Shown here in pieces: positions 42,345 to 57,600 of a DNA stretch of 64,000 nucleotides. Position numbers and translations under genes: made by a program. Position 1 is the first letter of the stretch. Every line of letters starts with the position of its first letter. Below the pieces are notes generated by a model. It was not told the DNA's origin. It made no database searches and saw only the letters and a program-made list of their open reading frames with translations. The DNA is taken from the NCBI GenBank assembly GCA_028753945.1, contig JAPNXP010000002.1:13640001-13704000 (forward strand). Reading direction: 5' to 3'. The DNA comes from Hexactinellida sp. DTS-2022 (taxonomy: Eukaryota > Porifera > Hexactinellida).

Positions 42345-43030
42345 TTATGTGATTATTACTGTGCCGACTATACTATAGTATAGTGGCCCAGTTCTAATCT
42401 TACTGCCTTTAATATTATTACTGTGCCGACTATACTATAGTATAGTGGCCCAGTTCCAATCTCAGTGCCTTGGTTAGTTATTACTGTGCCGACTATACTA
42501 TAGTATAGTGGCCCAGTTCTAATCTCAGTGCCTTGGTAAGTTATTATTACTGTGCCGACTATACTATACTATAGTATAGTGGCCCAGTTCTAATCTCAGT
42601 GCCTTGGTTAGTTATTACTGTGCCGACTATACTATAGTATAGTGGCCCAGTATTGGTCTTAGTGCTTTGGTATATTATTATTACTGTGCCGACTATACTA
42701 TAGTATAGTGGCCCAGTATTGGAATCACTGCCTTTATTATTACTGTGCCGACTATACTATAGTATAGTGGCCCAGTATTGAAATCACTGCCTTTATTATT
42801 ACTGTGCCGACTATACTATAGTATAGTGGCCCAGTTCTAATCTTACTGCCTTTATTTTTATTATTACTGTGCCGACTATACTATAGTATAGTGGCCCAGT
42901 TCTAATCTTACTGCCTTTATTACTGTGCCGACTATACTATAGTATAGTGGCCCAGTATTGGAATCACTGCCTTTATTACTGTGCCGACTATACTATAGTA
43001 TAGTGGCCAGTATTGGAATCACTGCCTTTA
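42345..43030 (+). repeat. Palindromic minisatellite, eleven ~60-bp units
   Basis: Eleven copies of CTGTGCCGACTATACT, AGTATAGTGGCCCAGT and a variable link (TTCTAATCTTACTGCCTTTA or TATTGGAATCACTGCC) occur here. The 18-bp core ACTATACTATAGTATAGT is a perfect palindrome. Smaller groups lie at 43900-44025 (2), 46500-46550 (1), 50704-50815 (2), 51707-51880 (3), 55870-55925 (1), 57380-57435 (1) and 58880-59015 (2). Confidence 0.94.
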
Positions 43031-43765
43031 TTATTTTTATTATTATTATTTTTTTCTCCGTAGACGGTGCCCTGGCCAGAGCTATATAGTTGATGGGCTA
43101 AAACTTGGCATGTAGGTGCGGTTGGACCGTGTAATTTGCACCTGGGGTTACGATTTTTGATTAACAAATTTTGGACACATCTTTAACACCTTTCAAAATT
43201 TGTCTGGTCCATAACTCAAAATATGTTTTACTAACCCCGCAAATTTTATTTCACATTTGGATTCACCATAAAATTCTGCGTCTTATGGGAGAAGAAACTT
43301 TTCAATAAAGGGGTCAATTTCTGCCAATAAATGGGGGTTGAAATTTCTTTGTTTACTCACACTTCAATTTCAATAAAACTGTGAAATCTAATTCCATTGT
43401 TTCAACTTGTAATAAATATATTGATTTAACTTGTTAAATCTTTCACTAATGTTTCAACTTGAGATAATTTAATTGATTCAACTTATAAATTCCAGCTGGC
43501 TTCTATTCAATTGTAGTATTACTATACAATGGATTAAATAAAATATAATAATATAAGGAATTTGTTGACTAAACTCAAATCACCGTGGATAACATTGCTA
43601 AAAAAAATAACTAATAATATAATTTATTATCAATACAAAATGAATGAATGGCATTAAACTCAAGATGGTTTATGATAGAAACAAACTCAAATTTATCTAC
43701 CGTTCCTTGTGACTCGGATCAAATAACAAATGCTTCTTCACACCTTGGGCGTTGATGACTTGGCG

Positions 43766-43896
43766 AAAAAAAATCCAAAATTGGAGCCTGCGCCGACAGC
43801 ATGTTTCTTTGGAGGCACTATCAATAAACAACACAAAAATATAGTGCCACCAAAGGAACATGCGTCGGCACAGGCTGCAATTTTGGATTTTTTTTA
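43766..43896. repeat. Representative fold-back hairpin of the array (first of 16)
   Basis: The arm AAATCCAAAATTGCAGCCTG, then TGCCGACAGCATGTTCCTTT and GGAGGCACTAT, faces its inverted partner across a ~20-bp loop. Arms are 50-55 bp. The two arms differ in the same places in almost every copy (GACAGCATG against GACGCATG; GGAGGC against GGTGGC), so they have a common ancestor hairpin and were not homogenised with each other. Confidence 0.9.
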
Positions 43897-45598
43897 TTAC
43901 TGTGCCGACTATACTATAGTATAGTGGCCCAGTATTAGAATCACTGCCTTTATTTTTATTATTTTTACTGTGCCGACTATACTATAGTATAGTGGCCCAG
44001 TATTAGAATCACTGCCTTTATTATTATTTTTTTTTTTTTCTCCGTAGACGGTGCCCTGGCCTGAGCTTTATAGTTGATGGGCTGAAACTTGGCATGTAGG
44101 TGCGATGGGACCGTCTAATTTGCACCTGGGGTTACGATTTTTGATTAACAAATTTTTGACACATCTTTAACACCTTTCAAAATTTGTCTGGTCCATAACA
44201 CAAAATATGTTTTACTAAACCCCCAAATTTTATTTCACATTTGGATTCAACATAAAATTCTGCGTCTGATGGGAGAAGAAAACTTTCAATAAAGAGTTTT
44301 ATTTCTGCCATAAATGGGGGTTGAAATTTATTTGTTTACTCACACTTCAGTTTCAGTATAATTGTTAAATCTAATTCCATTGTTTCAACTTGTAATAATT
44401 ATATTGATTTAACTTGTTAAATCTTACTCTATTGATTTAACTTGCGATAATTAAATTGATTTAACTTATAAATTGCAGCTGGCTTCTATTTAATTTACCA
44501 TACAATGGATTAAATAAAATAATATAATATAAGGAATTTGTTGACTTAATTCAACTCAACCGTGGATAACAATGCTAATATAAATAACTAATAATATAAT
44601 TTATTATCAATACATAATGAATGAATGGCATCAAACTCAAGATGGTTTAAGATGGAAACAAACTTCAAATTTATCTACCGTTCCTTGTGACTCGGACCAA
44701 TTAACAAATGCTTCTTCACACCTTGGGCGTTGATGACTTGGCGAAAAAAAATCCAAAATTGCAGCTGTGCTGACAGCATGTCCCATTGGAGGCACTATCA
44801 ATAAACCACCACCAAAATATAGTGCCACCAAAGGAACATGCGTCGGCACAGCTGCAATTTTGGATTTTTTTTATTTTTTCTCCGTAGACGGTGCCCTGGC
44901 CTGAGCTTTATAGTTGATGGGCTGAAACTTGGCATGTAGGTGCGTATGGACCGTCTAATTTGCACCTGGGGTTACGATTTTTGATTAACGAATTTTTGAC
45001 ACATCTTTAACACCTTTCAAAATTTGTCTGGTCCATAACTAAAAAGATGTTTTACTAAACCCCCAAATTTTATTTCATATTTGGATTCACCATAAAATTC
45101 TGCGTCTGATGGGAGAAGAGATTTTTCAATAAAGGGGTCAATTTCTGCCATAAATGGGGGTTGAAATTTCTTTGTTTACTCACACTTCAATTTCAGTAAA
45201 GTGTTAAATCTAATTCTATTGTTTCAACTTGTAATAATTATATTGATTTCACTTGTTAAATCCTACTCTAGTGATTCAACTTGCGATAATTAGATTGATT
45301 TAACTTATAAATTCCAGCTGGCTTCTATTTAATTCTAGTCTTACTATACAATGGATTAAATAAAATAATATAATATAAGGAATTTGTTGACTCAACTCAA
45401 CCAACCATGGATAACATTGCTAAAATAAATTACTAATAATATAATTTATTATCAATACATAATGAATGAATGGCATTAAACTAAAGATGGTTTATGATAG
45501 AACCGTTAAGATTTTACATTCCACAACAACGACAGATTAAGTGATTATATTTATTTCAGCGAGAATATTCTTGCACAATTAATGACTGACTTAATTAA

Positions 45599-45782
45599 GA
45601 GATATCTTATATGTAGACCGTCTAGAAATAGACCAGGTTTTATTCCCTATACATTAGTATTACCCATAAAAAGCAGGGCAAGTGGTCTACAGAATTTATA
45701 GACGGTCTACAAATTTTTGGCTTATTTGTATGGGCTTTTATAGACCGTCTATTTCTAGACGGTCTACATATAAGGATGCTCC
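45599..45782. mobile_element. 184-bp TIR element with 8-bp TSD, empty site present in the inverted copy
   Basis: The ends GAGATATCTTATATGTAGAC and (right, reverse-complemented) GGAGCATCCTTATATGTAGA extend as about 35-bp inverted repeats built from TAGACCGTCTAGAAATAGAC. TTAATTAA is duplicated at 45591-45598 and 45783-45790. The inverted counterpart near 63388-63395 has a single TTAATTAA and no insert. Confidence 0.93.
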
Positions 45783-48700
45783 TTAATTAATTATAATTCA
45801 TTCATTTTGTATTTAACTTATAGACGGTTCCAAATAGATTATTGGGGTTATCGAGTGCGTGGAATTCAAATATTATAGTGAAATTCAATTTAAATTAATA
45901 ATAATTGCAAATAATTGAACTTAATTTATTTTGCTGTATATAATAATGGTGTTAAATAATAAATAAATAAATTAAATATTTATACTAATTAGATAAATTT
46001 CATTAATCTCAGAGATGATACAAGATAGAAACAAACTTTCAATTTATCAATTGGTCCTTATGCCAGGTACCACCTATACAAGTGGGTCTTGACACCTTGA
46101 GGTGATGATGACATCGTTAAAAAAATGTGTTTTTACAATTTTGTTAATTCGATATTTAAAATGGGTTAGTTGATGTTGGGTGATGACCCAACACACACAT
46201 AAAAAATGCTGAGTCATCAGCTATTATATTCTACTCAAACTTGAATATCTCTAAAATTATATGAACTAAATGGAAACTTCCACCACTCTAAGGGTCGATG
46301 CCTTCTGTAACACCTTTTTGAAATAATTTAACACCTTAATAGTGATGATGACATGGCGAAAAAAAAATCCAAAATTGCAGCCTGCGCCGACAGCATGTTC
46401 TTTTGGAGGCACTATAAATAAACAACCAACAAAATATAGTGCCACCAAAGGAACATGCGTCGGCACAGGCTGCAATTTTGGATTTTTTTATTTATTATTA
46501 TTACTGTGCCGACTATACTATAGTATAGTGGCCCAGTTCTAATCTTAGTGCTTTGGCTAGTTATTATTCTTATTCTTCCGTAGCCACTCCTCAGAACAGA
46601 GTTTTATCAACTAAGAGCCCAAATTTTTAGGATGGGTGTCTCATGGGTTACAGATGTGCACCTGGGGTTACGATTTTTGATTAAATTTTTTTGGACACAT
46701 CTTTAACACCTTTCAAAATTTGTCTTGTCCATAACTCAAAATATGTTTTAATAAACCCCAAATTTTATTTAATATTTAGATTCATCTTAAAATTATGCGT
46801 CTGATGGGAGAAGAAAATTTGTTAAAATTGGTTTAATTTCTGCCATAAATGAGGGTTGAAATTCATTTGTTTACTCAACACTTCAATTTCAATAAAACTG
46901 TGAAATCTAATTCCATTGTTTTAACTTGTAATAATTATATTGATTTAACTTGTTAAATCCTACTCTATTGAAACAACTTGCGATAATTAAATTGATTCAA
47001 CTTATAAATTCCAGCTGGCTTCTATTTAATTGTAGCATTACTATACAATGGATTAAATTAAATTAATTTATATAAGGAATTTGTTGACTTTACTCAACTC
47101 ACCGTGGATTACATTGCTAAAATAAATAACTAATAATTTAATTTATCATCAATAAGTAATGAATGAATGGCATTAAACTAAAGATGGTTTATTATAGAAC
47201 CGTTAAGATTTTACATTCCACAACAACGACAGATTAAGTGATTATATTTATTTCGGCGAGAATATTCTTTTTGCACAATTAATGTACTGACATAATTTAT
47301 TATAATAAATTCCTTTTGTATTTAACTTATAGAATTTTCCAATTGGATTATTGGGGTTATCGAGTGCGCTGAATTCAAATATGATAGTGAAATTCGATTT
47401 AAATTAATAATAAGTGCAAATAATTGAACTTTATTTATTTTGCTGTACATAATATTGGTGTTAAATTATTAATTTATTAATTAAATATTTATACTAATTA
47501 GGTAAATTTCATTAATCTCAGAGATGATACAAGATAGAAACAAACTTTCAATTTATCAATTGGTCCTTATGCCACGTACCACCTATACAAGTAGGTCTTG
47601 ACACCTTGAGGTGATGATGACATCGTCAAAAAAATGTATTTTTACAATTTTGTTAATTCGATTTTTAAAATGGGTTAGTTGATGTTGGGTGATGACCCAA
47701 CACTCACATAAAAAATGCTGAGTCATCAGCTATTATATTCTACTCAAACTTGAATATCTCTAAAATTATATGAACTAAATGGAAACTTCCACCACTCTAA
47801 GGGTCGATGCCTTCTGAAACACCTTTCTGAAATAATTTAACACCTTCATAGTGATGATGACTTGGCGGAAAAAATAATCCAAAATTGCAGCCTGTGCCGA
47901 CAGCATGTTCTTTTGGAGGCACTATCAATAAACCACCACCCAAATATAGTGCCACCAAGGGAACATGCGTCGGCACAGGCTGCAATTTTGGATTTTTATT
48001 ATTATTATTATTTTTTTTTTCTCCGTAGACGGTGCCCTGGCCTGAGCTTTGTGGTTGATGGGCTGAAACTTGGCATGTAGGTGCGATGGGACCGTCTAAT
48101 TTGCACCTGGGGTTACGATTTTTGATTAACAAATTTTGACACATCTTTAACACCTTTCAAAATTTGTCTGGTCCATAACACAAAATATGTTTTACTAAAC
48201 CCCCAAATTTTATTTCACATTTGGATTCACCATAAAATTCTGCGTCTGATGGGAGAAGAAAACTTTCAATAAAGAGTTTTATTTCTGCCATAAATGGGGG
48301 TTGAAATTTCTTTGTTTACTCAAACTTCAGTTTCAGTATAACTGTTAAATCTAATTCCATTGTTTCAACTTGTAATAATTATATTGATTTTACTTGTTAA
48401 ATCCTACTCTAGTGATTCAACTTTCGATAATTATATTGATTTAACTTGTTAAATCCTACTCTAGTGATTCAACTTGCGATAATTATATTGATTTAACTTA
48501 TAAATTCCAGCTGGCTTCTATTTAATTCTAGCATTACTATACAATGGATTAAATTAAATTAATTTACATAAGGAATTTGTTGACTTCACTCAACTCACCG
48601 TAGATAACATTGCTAAAATAAATAACTAATAATTTAATTTATTATCAATAAGTAATGAATGGCATTAAACTAAAGATGGTTTATGATAGAACCGTTAACA

Positions 48701-51700
48701 TTTTACATTCCACAACAACGACAGATAAAGTGATTATATTTATTTCCCGAGAATATTCTTGCACAATTAATGTACTGACGTAATTTATTATAATTAATTC
48801 CTTTTGTATTGAACTTATAGACGGTTCCAATTGGATTATTGGGGTTATCGAGTGCGCTGAATTCAAATATGATAGTGAAATTCGATTTAAATTAATAATA
48901 AGTGCAAATAATTGAAACTTTATTTATTTTGCTGTACATAATAATGGTGTTAAATTATTAATTTATTAATTAAATATTTATACTAATTAGGTAAATTTCA
49001 TTAATCTCAGAGATGATACAAGATAGAAACAAACTTTCAATTTATCAATTGGTCCTTATGCCACGTACCACCTATACAAGTGAGTCTTGACACCTTGAGG
49101 TGATGATGACATCGTCAAAAAAATGTATTTTTACAATTTTGTGAATTAAATAATTCGCATCGGTTGGTTGGAGTTGGGTGAATACCCAATACGCACTTTA
49201 AAAATGCTGAGTCATCACAGATTATATTCTACTGAAACCTGAATATCTCTCGAATGAAGTGAGCTAAATGGAAACTTGCACCACTCTAAGGGTCGTTACC
49301 TACTGAAACACCTTTCTGAATAAATTTAACACCTTCATAGTGATGATGACTAGGCGAAAAAAAAATCCAAAATTGCAGCTTGTGCCGACAGCATGTTCCT
49401 TTGGAGGCACTATCAATAAATCACCACCAAAATATAGTGCCACCAAAGGAATATGCGTCGGCACAGGCTGCAATTTTTTTTTTTTTTTTTTTTTTTTCTC
49501 CGTAGACGGTGCCCTGGCCAGAGCTTTATAGTTGATGGGCTTAAACTTTGCATGTAGGTGCGATGGGACCGTCTAATTTGCACCTGGGGTAACGATTTTT
49601 GATTAAGAAATTTTTGACACATCTTTAACACCTTTCAAATTTTGTCTGGTCCATAACTCAAAAATTGTTTTACTAAACCCCCAAATTTTATTTCATATTT
49701 GGATTCACCATAAAATTCTGCGTCTGATGGGAGAAGACAGAATTTAATAATCGGTTTAATTCATGCCATAAATGGAGGTTGAAATTCCCTTTGTTTACTA
49801 ACACTTCAGTTCAATTGAAAGTGTTAAATCGAATTCTATTGTTTCAACTCGCTATTATTATATTAATTCAACTTGTGAGATCGAGTAGGCTTCTAATTTC
49901 CAATTGAAAAAAAAGATTATATATTTCATAACAACGACAGATTATGTGATTATATTTACTTCTGCGAGAATATTATTGCACTGTTAATATACTGATGTAA
50001 TTAATTATAATTAATTCAGTCAGTATATGACTTATATAGATGCTCCCAATTTGTTTATTAGGGGTTATATCGAGTGTGCGAAATTGAAATTTGAAGCCAA
50101 ATTAATTAATTAATATTTATGGCAAAATAATTAAACTTAATAAATATAAGTTGACATTGAAATTGGTGTTAAATTATAAATAATATGAATAATTATTTAT
50201 ACAAATTAATTAAATAACATAAATCTCAGAAATCAAATAAGATAGAAACAAACTTCCAAATTATCAATTGATCCTTATGCCACGTAACACCTCTACAAAT
50301 GGGTCTTGACACCTTGAGGTGATGATGACATCGTCAAAAAAATGTGTTTTTACAATTTTGTTAATTCGATTTTAAAAATAGGTTAGTTGATGTTGGATAA
50401 TGGCCCAACACTCACATAAAAAATGCTGAGTCATCAGCTATTATATTATACTGAAACTTGAATATCTCTCAAATGAAGTGAGCTAAATGGAAACTTGCAC
50501 CACTCTAAGGTTCGTAGCCTTCTGAAACACCTTTCTGAAATAATTTAACACCTTTATAGTCATGATGACTTGGCGGAAAAAATAATCCAAAATTGCAGCC
50601 TGTGCCGACAGCATGTTCCTTTGGAGGCACTATCAATAAACCACCAACAAAATATAGTGCCACCAAAGGAACATGCGTCGGCACAGGCTGCAATTTTGGA
50701 TTATTACTGTGCCGACTATACTATAGTATAGTGGCCCAGTATTAGAATCACTCCCTTTATTACTGTGCCGACTATACTATAGTATAGTGGCCCAGTATTA
50801 GAATCACTGCCTTTATTTTTATTTTTATTATTTTTTCTCCGTAGACGGTGCCCTGGCCAGAGCTTTATAGTTGATGGGCTTAAACTTTGCATGTAGGTGC
50901 GATGGGACCGTCTAATTTGCACCTGGGGTTACGATTTTTGATTAACAAATTTTGGACACATCTTTAACACCTTTCAAAATTTGTCTGGTCCATAACTCAA
51001 AATATGTTTTACTAAACCCCCAAATTTTATTTCATATTTGGATTCGCCATAAAATTCTGCGTCTGATGAGAGAATAAATTTTCCAATAAAGGGGTCAATT
51101 TCTGCCATAAATGGGGGTTGAAATTTCTTTGTTTACTCAGACTTCAATTTCAGTAAAGTGTTAAATCTAATTCCATTGTTTCAACTTGTAATAATTATAT
51201 TGATTTAACTTGTTAAATCCTACTCTAGTGATTCAACTTGCTATAATTATATTGATTTAACTTGTGAATTCAAGCTGGCTTCTATTTTGCAATTGAAAAT
51301 TAAGATTATATATTTCATAACAACGACATATTATGTGATTATATTTACTTCTGCGAGAATATAATTGCACTGTTAATATACTGACGTAATTAATTATAAA
51401 TAATTCAGTTTGTATTTAACTTATATAGAAGCTTCCAATTTGTATATTAGAGGTTATCGAGTGTGCGGAATTGAAATTTGATAGATAAATTAATTAATTA
51501 ATTATTTATGACAAAATAATTGAACTCAATAATTGTATGTTGACATTGAAATTGGTGTCATATTATAAATAATATTAATAAAAAATCCAAAATTGCAGAC
51601 TGTGCCGACCATGTTCCTTTGGTGGCACTATATTTTGTTGTTTGTTTATTGATAGTGCCTCCAAAGGAACATGCTATCGGCACAGTCTGCAATTTTGGAT

Positions 51701-54620
51701 TTTTATTATTACTGTGCCGACTATACTATAGTATAGTGGCCCAGTATTGGAATCACTGCCTTTATTATTACTGTGCCGACTATACTATAGTATAGTGGCC
51801 CAGTATTGGAATCACTGCCTTTATTATTACTGTGCCGACTATACTATAGTATAGTGGCCCAGTATTGGTCTTAGTGCCTTGGTTATTATTTTCCTTCCGT
51901 ATCCTCTCCACAGAACAGAGTTTTATTAACTAAGAGCCCAAATTTTCAGGATATGTGTCTCATGGGTTACAGATGTGCACCTGGGGTCACGTTTTTTTAT
52001 CACATTTATTTGGCCACATTTTTGCACCTGTTTAATATTAGAAAAAGAACAATAAATATCCGCGAATATTTAATTTATATGCATTCGATAGAGAATTAAA
52101 TTCTACACCTTTTCACAGTGCACGAATTTTTAAATTGGGCTTCGTTTGTTCCACAATTGAGTTGGAAATTTCCTTTGTTTACTAACACTTCAGTTCAGTT
52201 GAAAGTGTTAAATCTAATTCTATTGTTTCAACTTGTGATTATTATATTGATTCAACTTGTGAGATCGAGTAGGCTTCTATTTTCCAATTGAAAACTAAGA
52301 TTATAGATTTCAATAACAACGACAGATTATGTGATTATATTTACTTCTGCAAGAATACTCTTGCACTGTTAATATACTGACGTAATTAATTATAATTAAT
52401 TAAGTCAGTATATGACTTATATAGATGCTCCCAATTTGTTTATTAGGCGTTATCGAGTGTGCGGAATTGAAATTTGATAGCCAAATAAATTAATTTATTA
52501 TTTATGACAAAATAATCAAACTTTATAAATATAAGTTGACATTGAAATTGGTGTTAAATTATAAATAATATTAATAATTATTTATACTAATTAATTAAAT
52601 ATCATAAATCTCAGAAATCAAATAAGATAGAAACAAACTTTCAATTTATCAATTGATCCTTAAGCCACGTAGCACCTCTATAAATGTGTCTTGACACCTT
52701 GAGGTGTTAATGACATCGTAAAAAAAATGAGTTTTGACAATTTTGTGAATTATATATTTCGAATGGGTTGGGTGGTGTTGGGTGATGACCCAGAGCTCAC
52801 ATAAAAAATGCTGAGTCATCAGCTATTATATTCTACTGAAACTTGAATATCTTTGAAATGAAGTGAGCATAAAAGAAATTTACAACTCACTAAGGGTCGT
52901 TGCCTTTTGAAACACCTTACTGAAATAATTTAACACCTTCGTAGCGATGATGACATGGCGGAAAAAAAATCCAAAATTGCAGCCTGTGCCGACAGCATGT
53001 TCCATAGGAGGCACTATCAATAAACCACACCAAAATATAGTGCCACCAAAGGAACATGCGTCGGCACAGGCTGCAATTTTGGATTTTTTTGTTATTATAT
53101 ATTATTTTATTTTATCCATTGTATAGTAATACTACAATTAAATAGAAGCCAGCTGGAATTTATAAGTTAAATCAATATAATTATCGGAAGTTGAATCACT
53201 AGAGTATGATTTAACAAGTTATATCAATATAATTATTACAAGTTGAAACAAAGGAATTAGATTTAACACTTTTACAGAAATTGAAGTGTGAGTAAACAAA
53301 GAAATTCCAACCCCCATTTATGGCAGAAATTATACCATTTATTGAAAATCTTCTTCGCCCATCAGATGCAGAATTTTATGGTAAATCCAAATATGTAATA
53401 AAATTTGGGGTTTAGTAAAACATTTATTTAGTTATGGACCAGACAAATTTTGAAAGGTGTCAAAAATGTGTCCAAAATTTGTTAATCAAAAATCGTAACC
53501 CCAGGTGCAAATTAGACGGTCCAATCGCGCCTACATGCCAAGTTTCAGCCCATCAACAATTAAGCTCTGGCCAGGGCACCGTCTACGGAGAAAAAATATA
53601 GAAAAATCCAAAATTGCAGCCTGTGCCGACGCATATTCCTTTGGTGGCACTATATTTTGGTGGTGATTTATTGATAGTGCCTCCAAAGGAACATGCTGTC
53701 GGCACAGGCTGCAATTTTGGATTTTTCTTCGCCAAGTCATCAACGTCCAAGTTGTGAAGAACCATTTATTAAGTGGTCGGAGTCACAAGGAACGATTGTT
53801 GAATTTGAAGTTTGTTTCTATGATAAACCATCTAAAGTTTATTGCCATTCGTTCATTTTGTATTGATAATAAAATATATTAGTAGTAATTTATTTTAGCA
53901 ATGTTATCCACGGTTGGTTGAGTTGAGTCAACAAATTCCTTATATTATATTAATTCATTTAATCCATTGTATAGTAATACTAGAATTAAATAGAAGCCAG
54001 CTGGAATTTATAAGTTAAATCAATATAATTATCGCGAGTTGAATCAATAGATAAAGATTTAACAAGTCAAATCAATATAATTATTACAAGTTGATTCAAT
54101 AGAATTAGATTTAACAGTTTTACTGAATCTGAAGTGCGAGGAAACACAGGAGATTGGCACCCCAATTATGGCACAAACCTAGGCTAAGTTGAACATTTGC
54201 GAATTTCTAAAAGGTGTAAAATTTAATTCTCTATCCGTATATGTAAAAGTTATCAAGCTAACTATTAATTATTTAATGCTAAGAGCCATAATTAGTTTAA
54301 ATAGGTGTTAAAATTATTTGATCAAAAATCGTAACCACAGGTGCAAATTAGACGGTCACTCCGCAACTACATGCCAAATTTCAGCCCTTAATGTAAACAG
54401 ATGTGGCCAGGGCACCTGCTACGGAGAAATAAAAAAATCCAAAATTGCAGCCTGTGCCGACGCATGTTCCCTTGGTGGCACTATATTTGGGTGGTGGTTT
54501 ATTGATAGTGCCTCCAAAAGAACATGCTGTCGGCACAGGCTGCAATTTTGGATTTTTTTTGCCAAGTCATCATCACTATGAAGGTGTTAAATTATTTCAG
54601 AAAGGTGTTTCAGAAGGCAT

Positions 54621-57600
54621 CGACCCTTAGAGTGGTGGAAGTTTCCATTTAGTTCATATAATTTTAGAGATATTCAAGTTTGAGTAGAATATAATAGCTG
54701 ATGACTCAGCATTTTTTATGTGAGTGTTGGGTCATCACCCAACATCAACTAACCCATTTTAAAAATCGAATTAACAAAATTGTAAAAATACATTTTTTTG
54801 ACGATGTCATCATCACCTCAAGGTGTCAAGACCTACTTGTATAGGTGGTACGTGGCATAAGGACCAATTGATAAATTGAAAGTTTGTTTCTATCTTGTAT
54901 CATCTCTGAGATTAATGAAATTTACCTAATTAGTATAAATATTTAATTAATAAATTAATAATTTAACACCAATATTATGTACAGCAAAATAAATAAAGTT
55001 CAATTATTTGCACTTATTATTAATTTAAATCGAATTTCACTATCATATTTGAATTCAGCGCACTCGATAACCCCAATAATCCAATTGGAAAATTCTATAA
55101 GTTAAATACAAAAGGAATTTATTATAATAAATTATGTCAGTACATTAATTGTGCAAAAAGAATATTCTCGCCGAAATAAATATAATCACTTAATCTGTCG
55201 TTGTTGTGGAATGTAAAATCTTAACGGTTCTATAATAAACCATCTTTAGTTTAATGCCATTCATTCATTACTTATTGATGATAAATTAAATTATTAGTTA
55301 TTTATTTTAGCAATGTTATCCACGGTGAGTTGAGTAAAGTCAACAAATTCCTTATATAAATTAATTTAATTTAATCCATTGTATAGTAATGCTACAATTA
55401 AATAGAAGCCAGCTGGAATTTATAAGTTGAATCAATTTAATTATCGCAAGTTGTTTCAATAGAGTAGGATTTAACAAGTTAAATCAATATAATTATTACA
55501 AGTTAAAACAATGGAATTAGATTTCACAGTTTTATTGAAATTGAAGTGTTGAGTAAACAAATGAATTTCAACCCTCATTTATGGAAGAAATTAAACCAAT
55601 TTTAACAAATTTTCTTCTCCCATCAGACGCATAATTTTAAGATGAATCTAAATATTAAATAAAATTTGGGGTTTATTAAAACATATTTTGAGTTATGGAC
55701 AAGACAAATTTTGAAAGGTGTTAAAGATGTGTCCAAAAAAATTTAATCAAAAATCGTAACCCCAGGTGCACATCTGTAACCCATGAGACACCCATCCTAA
55801 AAATTTGGGCTCTTAGTTGATAAAACTCTGTTCTGAGGAGTGGCTACGGAAGAATAAGAATAATAACTAGCCAAAGCACTAAGATTAGAACTGGGCCACT
55901 ATACTATAGTATAGTCGGCACAGTAATAATAATAAATAAAAAAATCCAAAATTGCAGCCTGTGCCGACGCATGTTCCTTTGGTGGCACTATATTTTGTTG
56001 GTTGTTTATTTATAGTGCCTCCAAAAGAACATGCTGTCGGCGCAGGCTGCAATTTTGGATTTTTTTTTCGCCATGTCATCATCACTATTAAGGTGTTAAA
56101 TTATTTCAAAAAGGTGTTACAGAAGGCATCGACCCTTAGAGTGGTGGAAGTTTCCATTTAGTTCATATAATTTTAGAGATATTCAAGTTTGAGTAGAATA
56201 TAATAGCTGATGACTCAGCATTTTTTATGTGTGTGTTGGGTCATCACCCAACATCAACTAACCCATTTTAAATATCGAATTAACAAAATTGTAAAAATAC
56301 ATTTTTTTGACGATGTCATCATCACCTCAAGGTGTCAAGACCTACTTGTATAGGTGGTACGTGGCATAAGGACCAATTGATAAATTGAAAGTTTGTTTCT
56401 ATCTTGTATCATCTCTGAGATTAATGAAATTTACCTAATTAGTATAAATATTTAATTAATAAATTAATAATTTAACACCAATATTATGTACAGCAAAATA
56501 AATAAAGTTCAATTATTTGCACTTATTATTAATTTAAATCGAATTTCACTATCATATTTGAATTCAGCGCACTCGATAACCCCAATAATCCAATTGGAAA
56601 ATTCTATAAGTTAAATACAAAAGGAATTTATTATAATAAATTATGTCAGTACATTAATTGTGCAAAAAGAATATTCTCGCCGAAATAAATATAATCACTT
56701 AATCTGTCGTTGTTGTGGAATGTAAAATCTTAACGGTTCTATAATAAACCATCTTTAGTTTAATGCCATTCATTCATTACTTATTGATGATAAATTAAAT
56801 TATTAGTTATTTATTTTAGCAATGTTATCCACGGTGAGTTGAGTAAAGTCAACAAATTCCTTATATAAATTAATTTAATTTAATCCATTGTATAGTAATG
56901 CTACAATTAAATAGAAGCCAGCTGGAATTTATAAGTTGAATCAATTTAATTATCGCAAGTTGTTTCAATAGAGTAGGATTTAACAAGTTAAATCAATATA
57001 ATTATTACAAGTTAAAACAATGGAATTAGATTTCACAGTTTTATTGAAATTGAAGTGTTGAGTAAACAAATGAATTTCAACCCTCATTTATGGCAGAAAT
57101 TAAACCAATTTTAACAAATTTTCTTCTCCCATCAGACGCATAATTTTAAGATGAATCTAAATATTAAATAAAATTTGGGGTTTATTAAAACATATTTTGA
57201 GTTATGGACAAGACAAATTTTGAAAGGTGTTAAAGATGTGTCCAAAAAAATTTAATCAAAAATCGTAACCCCAGGTGCACATCTGTAACCCATGAGACAC
57301 CCATCCTAAAAATTTGGGCTCTTAGTTGATAAAACTCTGTTCTGAGGAGTGGCTACGGAAGAATAAGAATAATAACTAGCCAAAGCACTAAGATTAGAAC
57401 TGGGCCACTATACTATAGTATAGTCGGCACAGTAATAATAATAAATAAAAAAATCCAAAATTGCAGCCTGTGCCGACGCATGTTCCTTTGGTGGCACTAT
57501 ATTTTGTTGGTTGTTTATTTATAGTGCCTCCAAAAGAACATGCTGTCGGCGCAGGCTGCAATTTTGGATTTTTTTTTCGCCATGTCATCATCACTATTAA

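Larger units (their letters stand above)
43030..53090 (+). repeat. Left block of the array (forward units)
   Basis: All unit bodies here run in the same direction, from the GTAGACGGTGCC head to the hairpin. The hairpin at 51580-51703 is reversed relative to its unit: its GGTGGCACTATATTT arm comes first. The block's last hairpin (52961-53088) abuts the orientation switch. Confidence 0.88.

Noticed and set aside
42345..43030. CRISPR-like array of regularly spaced palindromic repeats
   Set aside because: The genome is eukaryotic, the spacers are themselves repeated (two or three variants), and there are no cas genes. It is a minisatellite.
42345..43030. Helitron 3' ends (hairpin followed by CTAA nearby)
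   Set aside because: Only some units have CTAA after the hairpin; others read TTGG. No Rep/helicase gene or consistent 5' TC end was seen.
46342..46542. Identical small ORFs (also 55885-56085 and 57394-57594) that look like a conserved protein family
   Set aside because: They read through the fold-back hairpin and palindromic unit. The opposite strand gives an equally 'conserved' ORF, and conservation comes from recent DNA duplication.
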